Positions 14,357 to 21,046 of a DNA stretch of 21,046 bases are shown here, piece after piece. Source of the DNA: Clostridia bacterium (GTDB taxonomy: Bacteria > Bacillota > Clostridia > Christensenellales > Aristaeellaceae). Numbering within the stretch: the first letter of the stretch is position 1; every line of letters begins with the position of its first letter. The stretch lies in contig CAAGII010000026.1 in the NCBI GenBank assembly GCA_900769875.1, positions 1 through 21,046 of the forward strand, written 5' to 3'. A program made the position numbers and the translations under genes. The notes below the pieces were generated by a model that saw only the letters and a program-made list of their open reading frames with translations, made no database searches and was not told where the DNA came from.

Positions 14357-15427
14357 TCAGGACAGCTTGACAACCCAGCCGTTTTCGTCGGGAATACGGC
14401 CGTACTGGATGCCGGTCAGGGTATCGTAAAGCTTCTGGCTGACGGCGCCGATGGAGCCGTCGCCGATGACCAGCTTTTCACCCTTCATGCACAGCTCGCC
14501 CACGGGGCTGATGACGGCGGCCGTGCCGGTACCGAAAGCCTCGGTCAGCTTGCCGGACTTCGCGTCGGCAAACACATCGGCAATGGCAAGGCGCTCCTCG
14601 CTGGTCTCATAGCCAAGCTGACGCGCCAGTGTCAGGATGGAATCGCGCGTGATGCCGGGGAGGATGGAGCCGTTCAGCCTGGGCGTGACAATTCTGTTGC
14701 CATAGGCGAACATCATGTTCATGGAGCCGACCTCTTCCACATACTTCTGCTCCACGCCGTCCAGCCACAGCACCTGCGCATAGCCCTTCTTCTCGGCCTC
14801 GCTGCCGGCCAGAATGGACGCGGCATAGTTGCCCGCGCACTTGGTGAAGCCAACGCCGCCGCGAACGGCGCGCACATACTCATCCTCCACATAGATGCCC
14901 ACGGGCTTGAGGCCCTCCTTGTAGTAGGCGCCCACGGGGGAGAGGATGATGAAGAACAAATAGGTTTTGGAGGCGTGCACGCCAAGGTGCGCGTCCAGTG
15001 AAATCATGGTGGGGCGGATGTACAGGCTTGTGCCGTCCTGATGGGGCACCCAGTCGGCGTCCACCTTCACCAGCGTTTTGAGACCTTCCAGCGCGGTTTC
15101 CTCATCCAGCGCGGGCATACCCATGCGCTGCGCGCTGCGGGTCATACGGGCAAGATTGTCCTGCGGACGGAAAAGCTGCAGGCCGCCGTCGGCACGGCGA
15201 TAGCACTTGGTGCCCTCAAAAATTGCCTGACCATAATGGAACACCATGCTTGCGGGATCCATGGAGAAATCGCCATACGGTACGACACGGGGATCAAACC
15301 AGCCCTTGCCCTCCTCATAATTCATCAGGAACATGTGGTCGGTGAAAATGCGGCCGAAGCCGAGCGCGCTTTCATCCTGGGGCTTCTGACGGGGGCTTTG
15401 GGTCAGCGTGATTTTGATATCCTGCAT
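14357..15427 (-). CDS. ilvE: branched-chain amino acid aminotransferase
   Basis: PLP-dependent, fold-type IV transaminase that interconverts valine, leucine and isoleucine with their 2-oxo acids using glutamate/2-oxoglutarate. Its 356 residues are typical of the longer BCAT form. Visible are FHYGQAIFEGTKCYRR (63-78), the Schiff-base Lys196 in GFTKCAGNYAAS, EEVGSMNMMF (231-240), LPGITRDS and the Gly/Thr-rich FGTGTAAVISPV. The ATG at 15427 has GGAGG about nine bases upstream; the next in-frame ATG upstream (15463) lacks a site. The gene stands alone, with its own consensus promoter and strong terminator. Confidence 0.96.
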   Translation of the reverse strand: MQDIKITLTQSPRQKPQDESALGFGRIFTDHMFLMNYEEGKGWFDPRVVPYGDFSMDPASMVFHYGQAIFEGTKCYRRADGGLQLFRPQDNLARMTRSAQRMGMPALDEETALEGLKTLVKVDADWVPHQDGTSLYIRPTMISLDAHLGVHASKTYLFFIILSPVGAYYKEGLKPVGIYVEDEYVRAVRGGVGFTKCAGNYAASILAGSEAEKKGYAQVLWLDGVEQKYVEEVGSMNMMFAYGNRIVTPRLNGSILPGITRDSILTLARQLGYETSEERLAIADVFADAKSGKLTEAFGTGTAAVISPVGELCMKGEKLVIGDGSIGAVSQKLYDTLTGIQYGRIPDENGWVVKLS

Positions 15428-15568
15428 TGGAATACGACCTCCCAATCCGGCATGCACACGCATGTCTGTCTTTTGTTCGCAACGCGGGCTGCGGCAGCAT
15501 CGTCCGCAGGCGTTCCGGGTAGCAGCCCCGATGACGGTACAGACAGGTTTCGCGCAATTTCCCGTGTA
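15428..15568 (-). other. 5' leader of ilvE, about 140 bases, with long-range pairing
   Basis: TGTCTGT (15463-15469) is complementary to ACAGACA (15539-15545), which would close a large loop over most of the leader; inside, CATCG and CGATG can pair. No T-box element was found and no leader peptide rich in branched-chain residues was seen, so the mode of regulation is unknown. Confidence 0.3.
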
Positions 15569-15574
15569 AATACT

Positions 15575-15602
15575 ATTATACTTTGCTCCGCCGCCATGTC
15601 AA
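15575..15602 (-). promoter_or_regulatory. consensus sigma-A promoter of ilvE
   Basis: On the minus strand TTGACA (15602-15597) and TATAAT (15580-15575) are both perfect, with a 16-base spacer. The inferred start is near 15568. Confidence 0.9.
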
Positions 15603-15661
15603 GGGGAGAGGAGGCAGGGAATCATTGAATTTACATTGTATTGCCAGATGAATGGGCAATG

Positions 15662-15684
15662 AAAAGCCGCGCAAAGTGCGCGGC
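15662..15684 (-). terminator. rho-independent terminator of the LCP-to-DUF3298 operon
   Basis: On the minus strand GCCGCGC-ACTTT-GCGCGGC (15684-15666) is followed by TTTTCATT. It lies about 20 bases after the last gene of the operon, just beyond a second perfect palindrome. Confidence 0.85.
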
Positions 15685-15687
15685 GCG

Positions 15688-15701
15688 GCGGGCATGCCCG
15701 C
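15688..15701. repeat. perfect 14-bp palindrome
   Basis: GCGGGCATGCCCGC is fully self-complementary and lies between the stop codon at 15703 and the terminator. It may help termination or act as a binding dyad. Confidence 0.6.
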
Positions 15702-15702
15702 G

Positions 15703-16455
15703 TCAAAGCTCGTCCAGAATCTCCTCCGGGGCAAAGCGGAAGGTCAGTATGCCCTCGGACTGCGGCGCAATGGCGGCCTCCTGAATGAAGAACACCAGCG
15801 TGCCGTCCTGCTCAAGATAGAAATCCTCCTCCGGCCAGAACCACATGTCAAAGGTTTCGCGCGTCAGGTCGTCGTAATAGGCGACCTCGCCTAAGAGACG
15901 CTGCTCCTCAATGATCTCCCAGATCAGATCGCGTACGCACGCGTCGCATTTCGCGGTCTGCCGCTCCTGCAGCCATGGATCCTCCTCATCCGCGTCCAGC
16001 ACGCCGAGCAGGTAGGGAAGGCTCAGAATCCTTCCGGCCCTCGCGCCGTGCCTCGCAAAGGTATGCGCGGACAGCTGCGTGCTGAACGCCGCGCCCTCCA
16101 TGCGTTCGCTGCGCAGCACGACACAGAAATACTCGTCATTGTTGCAGGTGATGTCGTAGGATACGAGCGTCTGAAACTGCAGCCTGCCGCTGCCCAGCAT
16201 ATCGCCCGTCATGGGCACGGTGAACTCCTCGGCATAGGAGACCTCGTAGGCATAGGTATTGTTAATCAGCTGCGCGACCTCGTCGTCCCCCGCCACCTGC
16301 GGATAGGCGTAGCGGTAGACATAGGTGGCGGTCGTCTCCGTCGCATCCCACGGATAGACAAGCACGCCTGAAAGGTCGCTTCCCATGGGCAGCGCGTCCG
16401 CGGCGGCAAGGGATGGAAGCAGCAGCCACAGGAACAGCAGCAGGTATTTTCTCAT
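15703..16455 (-). CDS. secreted DUF3298 (RsiV-like) domain protein
   Basis: Predicted exported protein of 250 residues. The signal peptide is MRKYLLLFLWLLLPSLAAADA with an Ala-x-Ala cleavage site near residue 20. The mature part resembles DUF4163/DUF3298 proteins: a first alpha/beta region with repeated Tyr-rich strands, and a C-terminal module with FYLEQDGTLVFFIQEAAIAP and GILTFRFAPEEI, typical of DUF3298. Such domains occur in RsiV anti-sigma factors and in free lipoproteins of Firmicutes. Here no membrane anchor or cytoplasmic anti-sigma region is present. The ATG at 16455 has CGGAGG upstream, 21 bases after the flavoprotein gene. It is the last gene of its operon. Confidence 0.75.
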   Translation of the reverse strand: MRKYLLLFLWLLLPSLAAADALPMGSDLSGVLVYPWDATETTATYVYRYAYPQVAGDDEVAQLINNTYAYEVSYAEEFTVPMTGDMLGSGRLQFQTLVSYDITCNNDEYFCVVLRSERMEGAAFSTQLSAHTFARHGARAGRILSLPYLLGVLDADEEDPWLQERQTAKCDACVRDLIWEIIEEQRLLGEVAYYDDLTRETFDMWFWPEEDFYLEQDGTLVFFIQEAAIAPQSEGILTFRFAPEEILDEL

Positions 16456-16476
16456 CTTGATCCTCCGTGCATGGTA

Positions 16477-17325
16477 TCAGGCCAGATCCTCTGCGGCGGA
16501 AACGGCGGCCACATTGCCTTCGCCTACCGCCTTGGCGATCTGCAGCGGCTTGCCTGTGCAGTCGCCGCAGGCATAGACCCTGGGCAGGCTGGTTGCCATG
16601 CGGCGATCCACCCGAATGAAGGGGCCGTCCAGCGCAATGCCGGGCAGCAGACGATCCGGGGCGACGGCGGCGCGGAAGATGAACACGCCGTCATACGCGC
16701 GTTCGCCCTCACCGGTGGACAAACGAATTTTACCGTCTGCGCGGGATAGCCCGCGCGGCCGTCCGGGCTGAAGATGAATCGCGTCGCTCTGCGGCAGTGT
16801 GTGCGGCTGCAAGGCGTAGTAATCCACGCTGGCGCAGATGCGGGAGAGGAATTGCGCCTCCTCGGCGCCGCCGTCCCACGCGGAGAGCACCGCGACCTCC
16901 TTGCCGCGGTAGAACATGCCGTCGCAGGTGCCGCACCAGCTCACGCCCTGACCGAGCAGCTCCTCCTCGCCGGGAAGCAGCGTGGGACGCGCCGCGCCCA
17001 TGGCAAGCACCACCGCACGGCTTGTGCGGACGTCGTTACCGACGAGCGTCATGTAGGCGTCGCCCATGGGCTGAACCTGCCTTGCCTGCCCGCTGATGAT
17101 CTGGGCGCCGAGCGACAGAGCCTGCTCGGTGAACACGCGCAGCAGCTCCCTGCCGGAGACTGCGGGCATGCCAGGATAGTTGTCCACACGGTCGGCTCGG
17201 GCGAGCCAGCCTGTGGAGGAGGGAGCGGAAACAATCGCGCAGCTCAGTGCACGCTTGCGCGCCGTGATGGCGCAGCTGAGCGCCGCTGGACCGGAACCGA
17301 TAATCAAAAGATCAAGATCTGCCAT
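16477..17325 (-). CDS. thioredoxin reductase-like FAD disulfide oxidoreductase lacking NADPH motifs
   Basis: Flavoprotein of 282 residues, shorter than classical TrxB (about 310). The FAD-binding GSGPAALSCAI (10-20) and C-terminal YACGDCTGKPLQIAKAVGEGN are intact, and the redox pair is Cys131/Cys134 in WCGTCDG. The second nucleotide-binding motif, normally GGGDSAxEEA, reads LSAWDGGAEEA, and the HRRxxxR NADPH-phosphate motif is absent. Ferredoxin-dependent flavin thioredoxin reductases of clostridia are known to lack these same motifs, so ferredoxin or another donor rather than NADPH is plausible. It starts 12 bases after the zinc-ribbon membrane protein gene with GGGAGG before the ATG. The reduced partner, thioredoxin or an envelope protein, is unknown. 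Confidence 0.8.
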   Translation of the reverse strand: MADLDLLIIGSGPAALSCAITARKRALSCAIVSAPSSTGWLARADRVDNYPGMPAVSGRELLRVFTEQALSLGAQIISGQARQVQPMGDAYMTLVGNDVRTSRAVVLAMGAARPTLLPGEEELLGQGVSWCGTCDGMFYRGKEVAVLSAWDGGAEEAQFLSRICASVDYYALQPHTLPQSDAIHLQPGRPRGLSRADGKIRLSTGEGERAYDGVFIFRAAVAPDRLLPGIALDGPFIRVDRRMATSLPRVYACGDCTGKPLQIAKAVGEGNVAAVSAAEDLA

Positions 17326-17337
17326 GCTGTCCTCCCG

Positions 17338-19134
17338 TTACTTTTCGTGGGTGTACCGCGCACACAGCCACGGCATGCCGTCGTAGGTGCCGTACACGTC
17401 GGCGTAGATGCGGTAATACTTGCCTACCTCCCATGTGGTCTTGGTAAAGTTCTCCACCAGCACGGGTTGGGTCTTGTTTTCGCCGGTGTAGAACACCGCC
17501 ATCTGCGGCTTGTCGCTGACGATGTAGGCGCAGTCATCCGCGACGACGTACACCTGGTTGCGCGAGGCGCGGAAGGGAATGTTGCTTACCAGTTCTGCGT
17601 ACTCGGCAGCCTCCAACGGCCAGGCCTTTCTGGAGTAGACCGATTCGGTGGGTATGTAGTACACGTTGTAGTTGACCACCGACGTCTTTTTGCCGGGCGC
17701 GGATGCGGTCACGGTGATGGTGTTGTCGCCGATATGGTCGAAGATGGCGTAGAAGCTGAACTCGCCCGTGGTGTTGAGGTTCGTGATGTCAAGATCCGAA
17801 TAGGGCGAGAGCACGTCCACATCCGCGCCGGGGATGGTCGTGGCCTTGACCTGCAGCTTCTGCAGGGTGGTGGAGGTATAGGTCTCGGCGGCAAGGTCGA
17901 GCGGAATCTCCTGCACCTCGCGGTAGAGCGTGATGCTCAGCTGGTTCTCGCGGCAGTACTGGCTGCGGACGCGCAGCGTGAACACGTTGTCGCCGATGGG
18001 CTGAACGGTCGCGTTGTAGGAAAGCGTGCCGTTCACCGAGTTGACGGTGTCGGATATATCCACGTTGTTCATATACACCGTCGAGCCGGGACGTACCTCA
18101 AAGGACAGGTTATACAGCTGGCTTGCCACCTCTGTGCGCGTACCGTCGGGCGAGATGAGGCGGATGGGGCTGAGGGGCACATCCACCGTGTAGTGGATCA
18201 GGTCAAGCGGCTTTTGCTGGCCCGAGGAGGACTTGACAAAGGGCGTCAGCGTGACCTCGTAGGTTTCCGCCACGAAATTCTGGATATCGTCATACCAGAT
18301 GTGATCCTCGATCTCCACCGTGGCGAAGCCGCCCGTCACCATGTAGGAGGTATGCAGCTCGCGGATATAAATCTGCTGACCGTCCTGGCCGGGGATGAGG
18401 ATGGTATGCGCCGCGAGGTCATTGACGATGGAGGCGGTGACGATGGCGCGGTTCTGACTGGATACATGCTCGCGATGCGCCGAATATGCGACAATGGCGA
18501 AATAAACAGCCAGCAGCACAGCCGCCACGCCCAATATGGTCAGCGCTGTATACATGAGCCGGCGCAGACGGCGGGAACGGCTGGGCAGCCGCTTACCGCG
18601 ATACCCGGACGCAGTCGGTACGGTGATATTGCCCGCATAGTCCAGATGCTCCGACCACATCGGATCCCATGTCGCGCGATCCTCCTCCCAGGAAGGAGCG
18701 CGCTCTCCATCGTCCACATCGTCGAATTGCGCGTCTGTGCGCTTGCCCTGCGGCTTGTCCGGAGCGTGGAGACGCACGGTCTCGCTCGGATCATCCTGCA
18801 CCGACCAGAAGGTGTCCACCGACTGGTGCGTTCGGATGGTCATGCCGGACGGCGCCGCGCCGCGTGCCGCGCTTTCCTGCCGCAGCCGCCGCTGCTGCCG
18901 GGTACCCTGCACCTTGCGGGTTTTCAGCTCGGTCATTTCCTGCGCCAGCGCATCGCGCGCGTCGGGCGTGTCAATGGCGTCGCCGTCCTCGTCCATGCGG
19001 ATATAGGAGCTTGTTTTTGCATTCAGCCTGCTTTGCCAGCCGGCAGTCTGCTGCTGATTGTCCAGCGGCTCACCGCACTTCTGGCACCGGGGGAGAGAGG
19101 CGCGATTCCACGCGCCGCAGCTGGGACATCTCAT
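17338..19134 (-). CDS. zinc-ribbon, single-pass membrane protein with large extracellular part
   Basis: Protein of 598 residues without a confident family. The N-terminus is a zinc ribbon with two CxxC pairs (Cys3/Cys6, Cys17/Cys20: CPSCGAWN, CQKCGEPL). A long polar, charged cytoplasmic segment follows (about 25-190). A basic stretch (RSRRLRRL) precedes one membrane helix (about 194-217), which predicts the N-terminus inside. The roughly 380-residue outer part is beta-rich with repeats resembling Ig- or cadherin-like modules (for example VQPIGDNVFTLRVRSQY and FDHIGDNTITVTASAPGKK). The ATG at 19134 lies 3 bases after the LCP stop, with GAGGAG inside the LCP tail. Its context suggests cell-envelope work. 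Confidence 0.8.
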   Translation of the reverse strand: MRCPSCGAWNRASLPRCQKCGEPLDNQQQTAGWQSRLNAKTSSYIRMDEDGDAIDTPDARDALAQEMTELKTRKVQGTRQQRRLRQESAARGAAPSGMTIRTHQSVDTFWSVQDDPSETVRLHAPDKPQGKRTDAQFDDVDDGERAPSWEEDRATWDPMWSEHLDYAGNITVPTASGYRGKRLPSRSRRLRRLMYTALTILGVAAVLLAVYFAIVAYSAHREHVSSQNRAIVTASIVNDLAAHTILIPGQDGQQIYIRELHTSYMVTGGFATVEIEDHIWYDDIQNFVAETYEVTLTPFVKSSSGQQKPLDLIHYTVDVPLSPIRLISPDGTRTEVASQLYNLSFEVRPGSTVYMNNVDISDTVNSVNGTLSYNATVQPIGDNVFTLRVRSQYCRENQLSITLYREVQEIPLDLAAETYTSTTLQKLQVKATTIPGADVDVLSPYSDLDITNLNTTGEFSFYAIFDHIGDNTITVTASAPGKKTSVVNYNVYYIPTESVYSRKAWPLEAAEYAELVSNIPFRASRNQVYVVADDCAYIVSDKPQMAVFYTGENKTQPVLVENFTKTTWEVGKYYRIYADVYGTYDGMPWLCARYTHEK

Positions 19135-19137
19135 GTG

Positions 19138-20076
19138 TTACTCCTCTTCGTCTTCATCCACAACCAGAAAGCTGTTGCGCAGATAATCGTCAAACGCGTC
19201 CCGGCAGGCTGCCCAGTCCAGCTCCTGACAGGACATGCCGGCGTAGTTGCTTGCGCGGTACATGCCGTCCTGTGGAATGCGCAGCTCCTCAATGGTGCAG
19301 CCGCGCAGCTTCCATGCCATGGCTGCCGCCTGCTCGACCTCGCCAAGGCTCATGTTGGTGCGGGTTGCGTTGTCAAGCACGCTCTGCGCAAGATCCTTCG
19401 CGCCCTGCTCGCTGATGCTGCGGCACTGATCCGCCAGCAGCGACAGCACGGTGCGTACGCGCTGGGTGCGCATGAAATCACCGCCGCCCCCGGCCTTGCG
19501 GATGCGCATGTACACCACGGAGCCGTAGCCGTTGAAGTGATAGGTGCCCGCGCCCGTAATGTGCGGCGTCACGGACGATTTGTCAACGGCGTACACGGAG
19601 TAGCGGAGCAGATAATTGGCCTCCGCTGTGGTAATGGGAATATCCACGCCGCCGAGGATATCCACGATCGCCTGAATCTGGCTAAAATTGAACAGAATAT
19701 ACTTTTCGATTTTCACGCCCAGATGGCGGCTGATGACCTCGCACAGCGCTTCGGGCGAATAGTTCTTCGCAATATAGTTGATGCGCCCCGTAACGCCGTC
19801 CGGCCGCTGAACGAGCGCGTCGCGGATGATCGACGTGAGCATCACGCGCTGCGCGTATTCGTCCAGCGTCACGATCACGATGCCGTCGGTGTTGCCGAGG
19901 TTTGCGTGCTCCTGCCATGTGTCCTGACACAGCAGCAGATAGAAATGCTGCCCGTAGCCGGGCTCCCTGACCTCATCCGGGGCGAGCACGTTCACCTTGG
20001 GCGATACATCGGCCGCGGCAAGGGTCAGCGTGCAGCAGCAAACCAGCATCAGCAGCAGAAAGACGATACGTTTCAT
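19138..20076 (-). CDS. LCP-family (LytR-CpsA-Psr) protein
   Basis: Member of the family that transfers lipid-linked polymers such as teichoic acids or capsule onto peptidoglycan, or acts as phosphatase/pyrophosphatase on them. It is 312 residues. Conserved features include NTDG (62-65), SIIRD (82-86), GRINYIAKNY (97-106), the helix CEVISRHLGVKIEKY, DILGGVDIPI, and the Arg-rich RIRKAGGGGDFMRTQR (191-206). The N-terminus MKRIVFLLLMLVCCC ends in LTLAAADV, which looks like a cleavable signal peptide rather than the usual membrane anchor. The start at 20076 has AAGGAG upstream; the ATG at 20148 has none. It heads a four-gene operon. The acidic C-terminus DEDEEE is unusual. Confidence 0.87.
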   Translation of the reverse strand: MKRIVFLLLMLVCCCTLTLAAADVSPKVNVLAPDEVREPGYGQHFYLLLCQDTWQEHANLGNTDGIVIVTLDEYAQRVMLTSIIRDALVQRPDGVTGRINYIAKNYSPEALCEVISRHLGVKIEKYILFNFSQIQAIVDILGGVDIPITTAEANYLLRYSVYAVDKSSVTPHITGAGTYHFNGYGSVVYMRIRKAGGGGDFMRTQRVRTVLSLLADQCRSISEQGAKDLAQSVLDNATRTNMSLGEVEQAAAMAWKLRGCTIEELRIPQDGMYRASNYAGMSCQELDWAACRDAFDDYLRNSFLVVDEDEEE

Positions 20077-20166
20077 AGCGAAAGCTCCTTCATGCGTAAA
20101 CTGCGGGACAATGAAAAAACGCCGCGTCAGGGGCAATTCATCCCGCAAAGACCATCCTCCGGCATG

Positions 20167-20172
20167 ATTATA
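20167..20172 (-). promoter_or_regulatory. extended -10 promoter of the LCP operon
   Basis: On the minus strand TGGTATAAT gives a perfect -10 with the TGn extension; the -35 region (near 20190, TTTTCC) is poor. The start codon is about 90 bases downstream. Confidence 0.65.
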
Positions 20173-20318
20173 CCACAGATGCGCGGAAAGGAAAAGAGCA
20201 GAAAACGAACGGTTGCATATCGAAGCGACAATCGCGGATTCATCGATCCGAGTACTGCTAATCAGTATTTATAACAATATGGAGAGGAATAAAGGTGGAG
20301 AGGGATAGAATACATGTC

Positions 20319-20347
20319 TTGCATTCTGACCCTTTCTGTATTATAAT
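20319..20347 (+). promoter_or_regulatory. candidate promoter of the LRR protein gene
   Basis: TATAAT (20342-20347) lies 17 bases after TTGCAT (20319-20324). The start codon is 215 bases further on, giving a long leader with an inverted repeat but no visible gene. It lies in the 485-base gene-free stretch between the divergent LCP and LRR genes. Confidence 0.55.
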
Positions 20348-20491
20348 ACTTACGACAATGATTTCGTTCATTTGCGAGTGTTGCAGCTTCATCATGGTTT
20401 CTTTACTGCTTTCATAGCTGGATTCATTCATCACATCAACGGCTGCGCAGATCACATGTGTCGGAATAGCATTGAAGGGGCAAGGTTCACA

Positions 20492-20516
20492 TGTCATAGG
20501 AGTCAGGGTTATGACA
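20492..20516. repeat. inverted repeat in the leader of the LRR gene
   Basis: TGTCATA and TATGACA are separated by 11 bases and lie 46 bases before the start codon. It may be an RNA hairpin or an operator dyad. Confidence 0.45.
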
Positions 20517-20561
20517 CACATCATCACATCGTCGCAATGCACTTTGAAAGGAGATAGCTGT

Positions 20562-21046
20562 ATGTTGAGGGTTACAATGCGGAAGTTGGCATTCTGGATG
20601 ATTTTGCTGTTTTTGTGCATGTGTGGCTGCACTGTTGCTGAGGAAATACCGACGCTGGCATTGCCGTCCATGTTGCAAATCATTGAAGAAGAGGCTTTCT
20701 GCGGCAATTTGTCCATTGGAAAGGTTGTTGTGCCAGATGGTACGACTGAAATCCGCAGCAGAGCATTTGCAGATAGTTCGTTGGTAGCAATCGAACTGCC
20801 TGATTCTCTGACACGAATTGCGGATGACGCGTTTGAAGGCTGCGATCAATTCCGGCTTGTTGTCCAGCAGGACAGCTATGCCTATGAATGGGCTGTGAAG
20901 AACGGGTATATCAAGCCCTCGACGCCAGCAGAGGATTTCACCTATCAGGTGATAGACGATGCCACCTGCGTTCTTACCGGCTATACCGGCACGGAGGCTG
21001 AACTTGTGCTGCCCAATCGTGCGCCGGACGGGCGCGCTGTGACCGA
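20562..21046 (+). CDS. secreted leucine-rich-repeat (BspA/LRR_5 type) protein, N-terminal part
   Basis: Partial gene with 161 residues in the window. The signal sequence is about residues 1-26 (RKLAFWMILLFLCMCGCT); the MCGC stretch is at best a poor lipobox. Two LRR_5-type repeats follow: VVVPDGTTEIRSRAFADSS and IELPDSLTRIADDAFEGCD, then the typical end-of-block VVQQDSYAYEWAVKNGY. A second region begins with DDATCVLTGYTGTEAELVLP, again BspA-like. Such proteins are surface or secreted adhesion and binding proteins in gut Firmicutes and Bacteroidetes. The start at 20562 has AAAGGAGA seven bases upstream; an ATG at 20577 is an alternative with less support. The gene runs off the right edge. Confidence 0.88.
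   Translation, partial: MLRVTMRKLAFWMILLFLCMCGCTVAEEIPTLALPSMLQIIEEEAFCGNLSIGKVVVPDGTTEIRSRAFADSSLVAIELPDSLTRIADDAFEGCDQFRLVVQQDSYAYEWAVKNGYIKPSTPAEDFTYQVIDDATCVLTGYTGTEAELVLPNRAPDGRAVT

Noticed and set aside
15428..15568. T-box riboswitch before ilvE
   Set aside because: No AGGGTGGNACCGCG-like antiterminator and no terminator hairpin before the start codon.
16774..20274. Open frame of 1166 codons on the plus strand
   Set aside because: It is antisense to three genes with clear families, ribosome sites and tight spacing. GC-rich codons on the other strand keep this frame free of stops, and its translation is low-complexity His/Gly/Val-rich.

Overview
The window looks like a chromosomal contig from an anaerobic, fermentative member of the Clostridia (Firmicutes), probably gut-associated. 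Pointers are the strong AGGAGG-type ribosome binding sites, a clostridial-type galactokinase, a LacZ plus GPH-symporter operon, a Rex-type operator before adhE, an LCP protein, SPOR and DUF3298-like envelope proteins, and an apparently NADPH-independent clostridial-style flavin thioredoxin reductase. The species cannot be fixed from sequence alone.

Left part (1-9010): a lactose/galactose block. On the minus strand, a metallophosphoesterase gene with a near-consensus promoter is followed by an AraC-family regulator and then, past a terminator, the 5' part of galK, which runs off the left edge. Divergently, lacZ (GH2 beta-galactosidase) and a GPH-family sugar:cation symporter form an operon. 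The intergenic region before lacZ carries four tandem 20-bp units with a TTTTGTGCAT-like core. Related motifs sit just upstream of the putative lacZ promoter and upstream of galK, which suggests one regulator, most simply the AraC protein, controls uptake, hydrolysis and phosphorylation. Next comes adhE with a Rex-like box in its leader. adhE is cut off early in its alcohol-dehydrogenase domain.

Middle (about 9011 to about 9830): a fragment of what looks like an integrative or conjugative element. It holds the N-terminal part of a ParA ATPase and a small Cys-rich protein, both on the minus strand, plus a noncoding end with hairpins and a tandem repeat. adhE and parA are both truncated at the same GCATGC hexamer, so this is either a real deletion/rearrangement or an assembly chimera.

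Right part (9908-21046): visibly more GC-rich housekeeping and envelope genes. A SPOR-domain membrane protein (+) converges on a tightly coupled minus-strand cluster (unknown 352-aa protein, RluA-type pseudouridine synthase, Cof-type HAD phosphatase, PlsC-type acyltransferase). Upstream of that is ilvE, with its own consensus promoter and strong terminator. A second minus-strand operon follows: LCP-family protein, zinc-ribbon membrane protein, thioredoxin-reductase-like flavoprotein and a secreted DUF3298-like protein, ended by a terminator. At the right edge a secreted BspA-type leucine-rich-repeat protein starts on the plus strand and runs off the window.

No tRNA, rRNA, CRISPR array or intact insertion sequence was seen.
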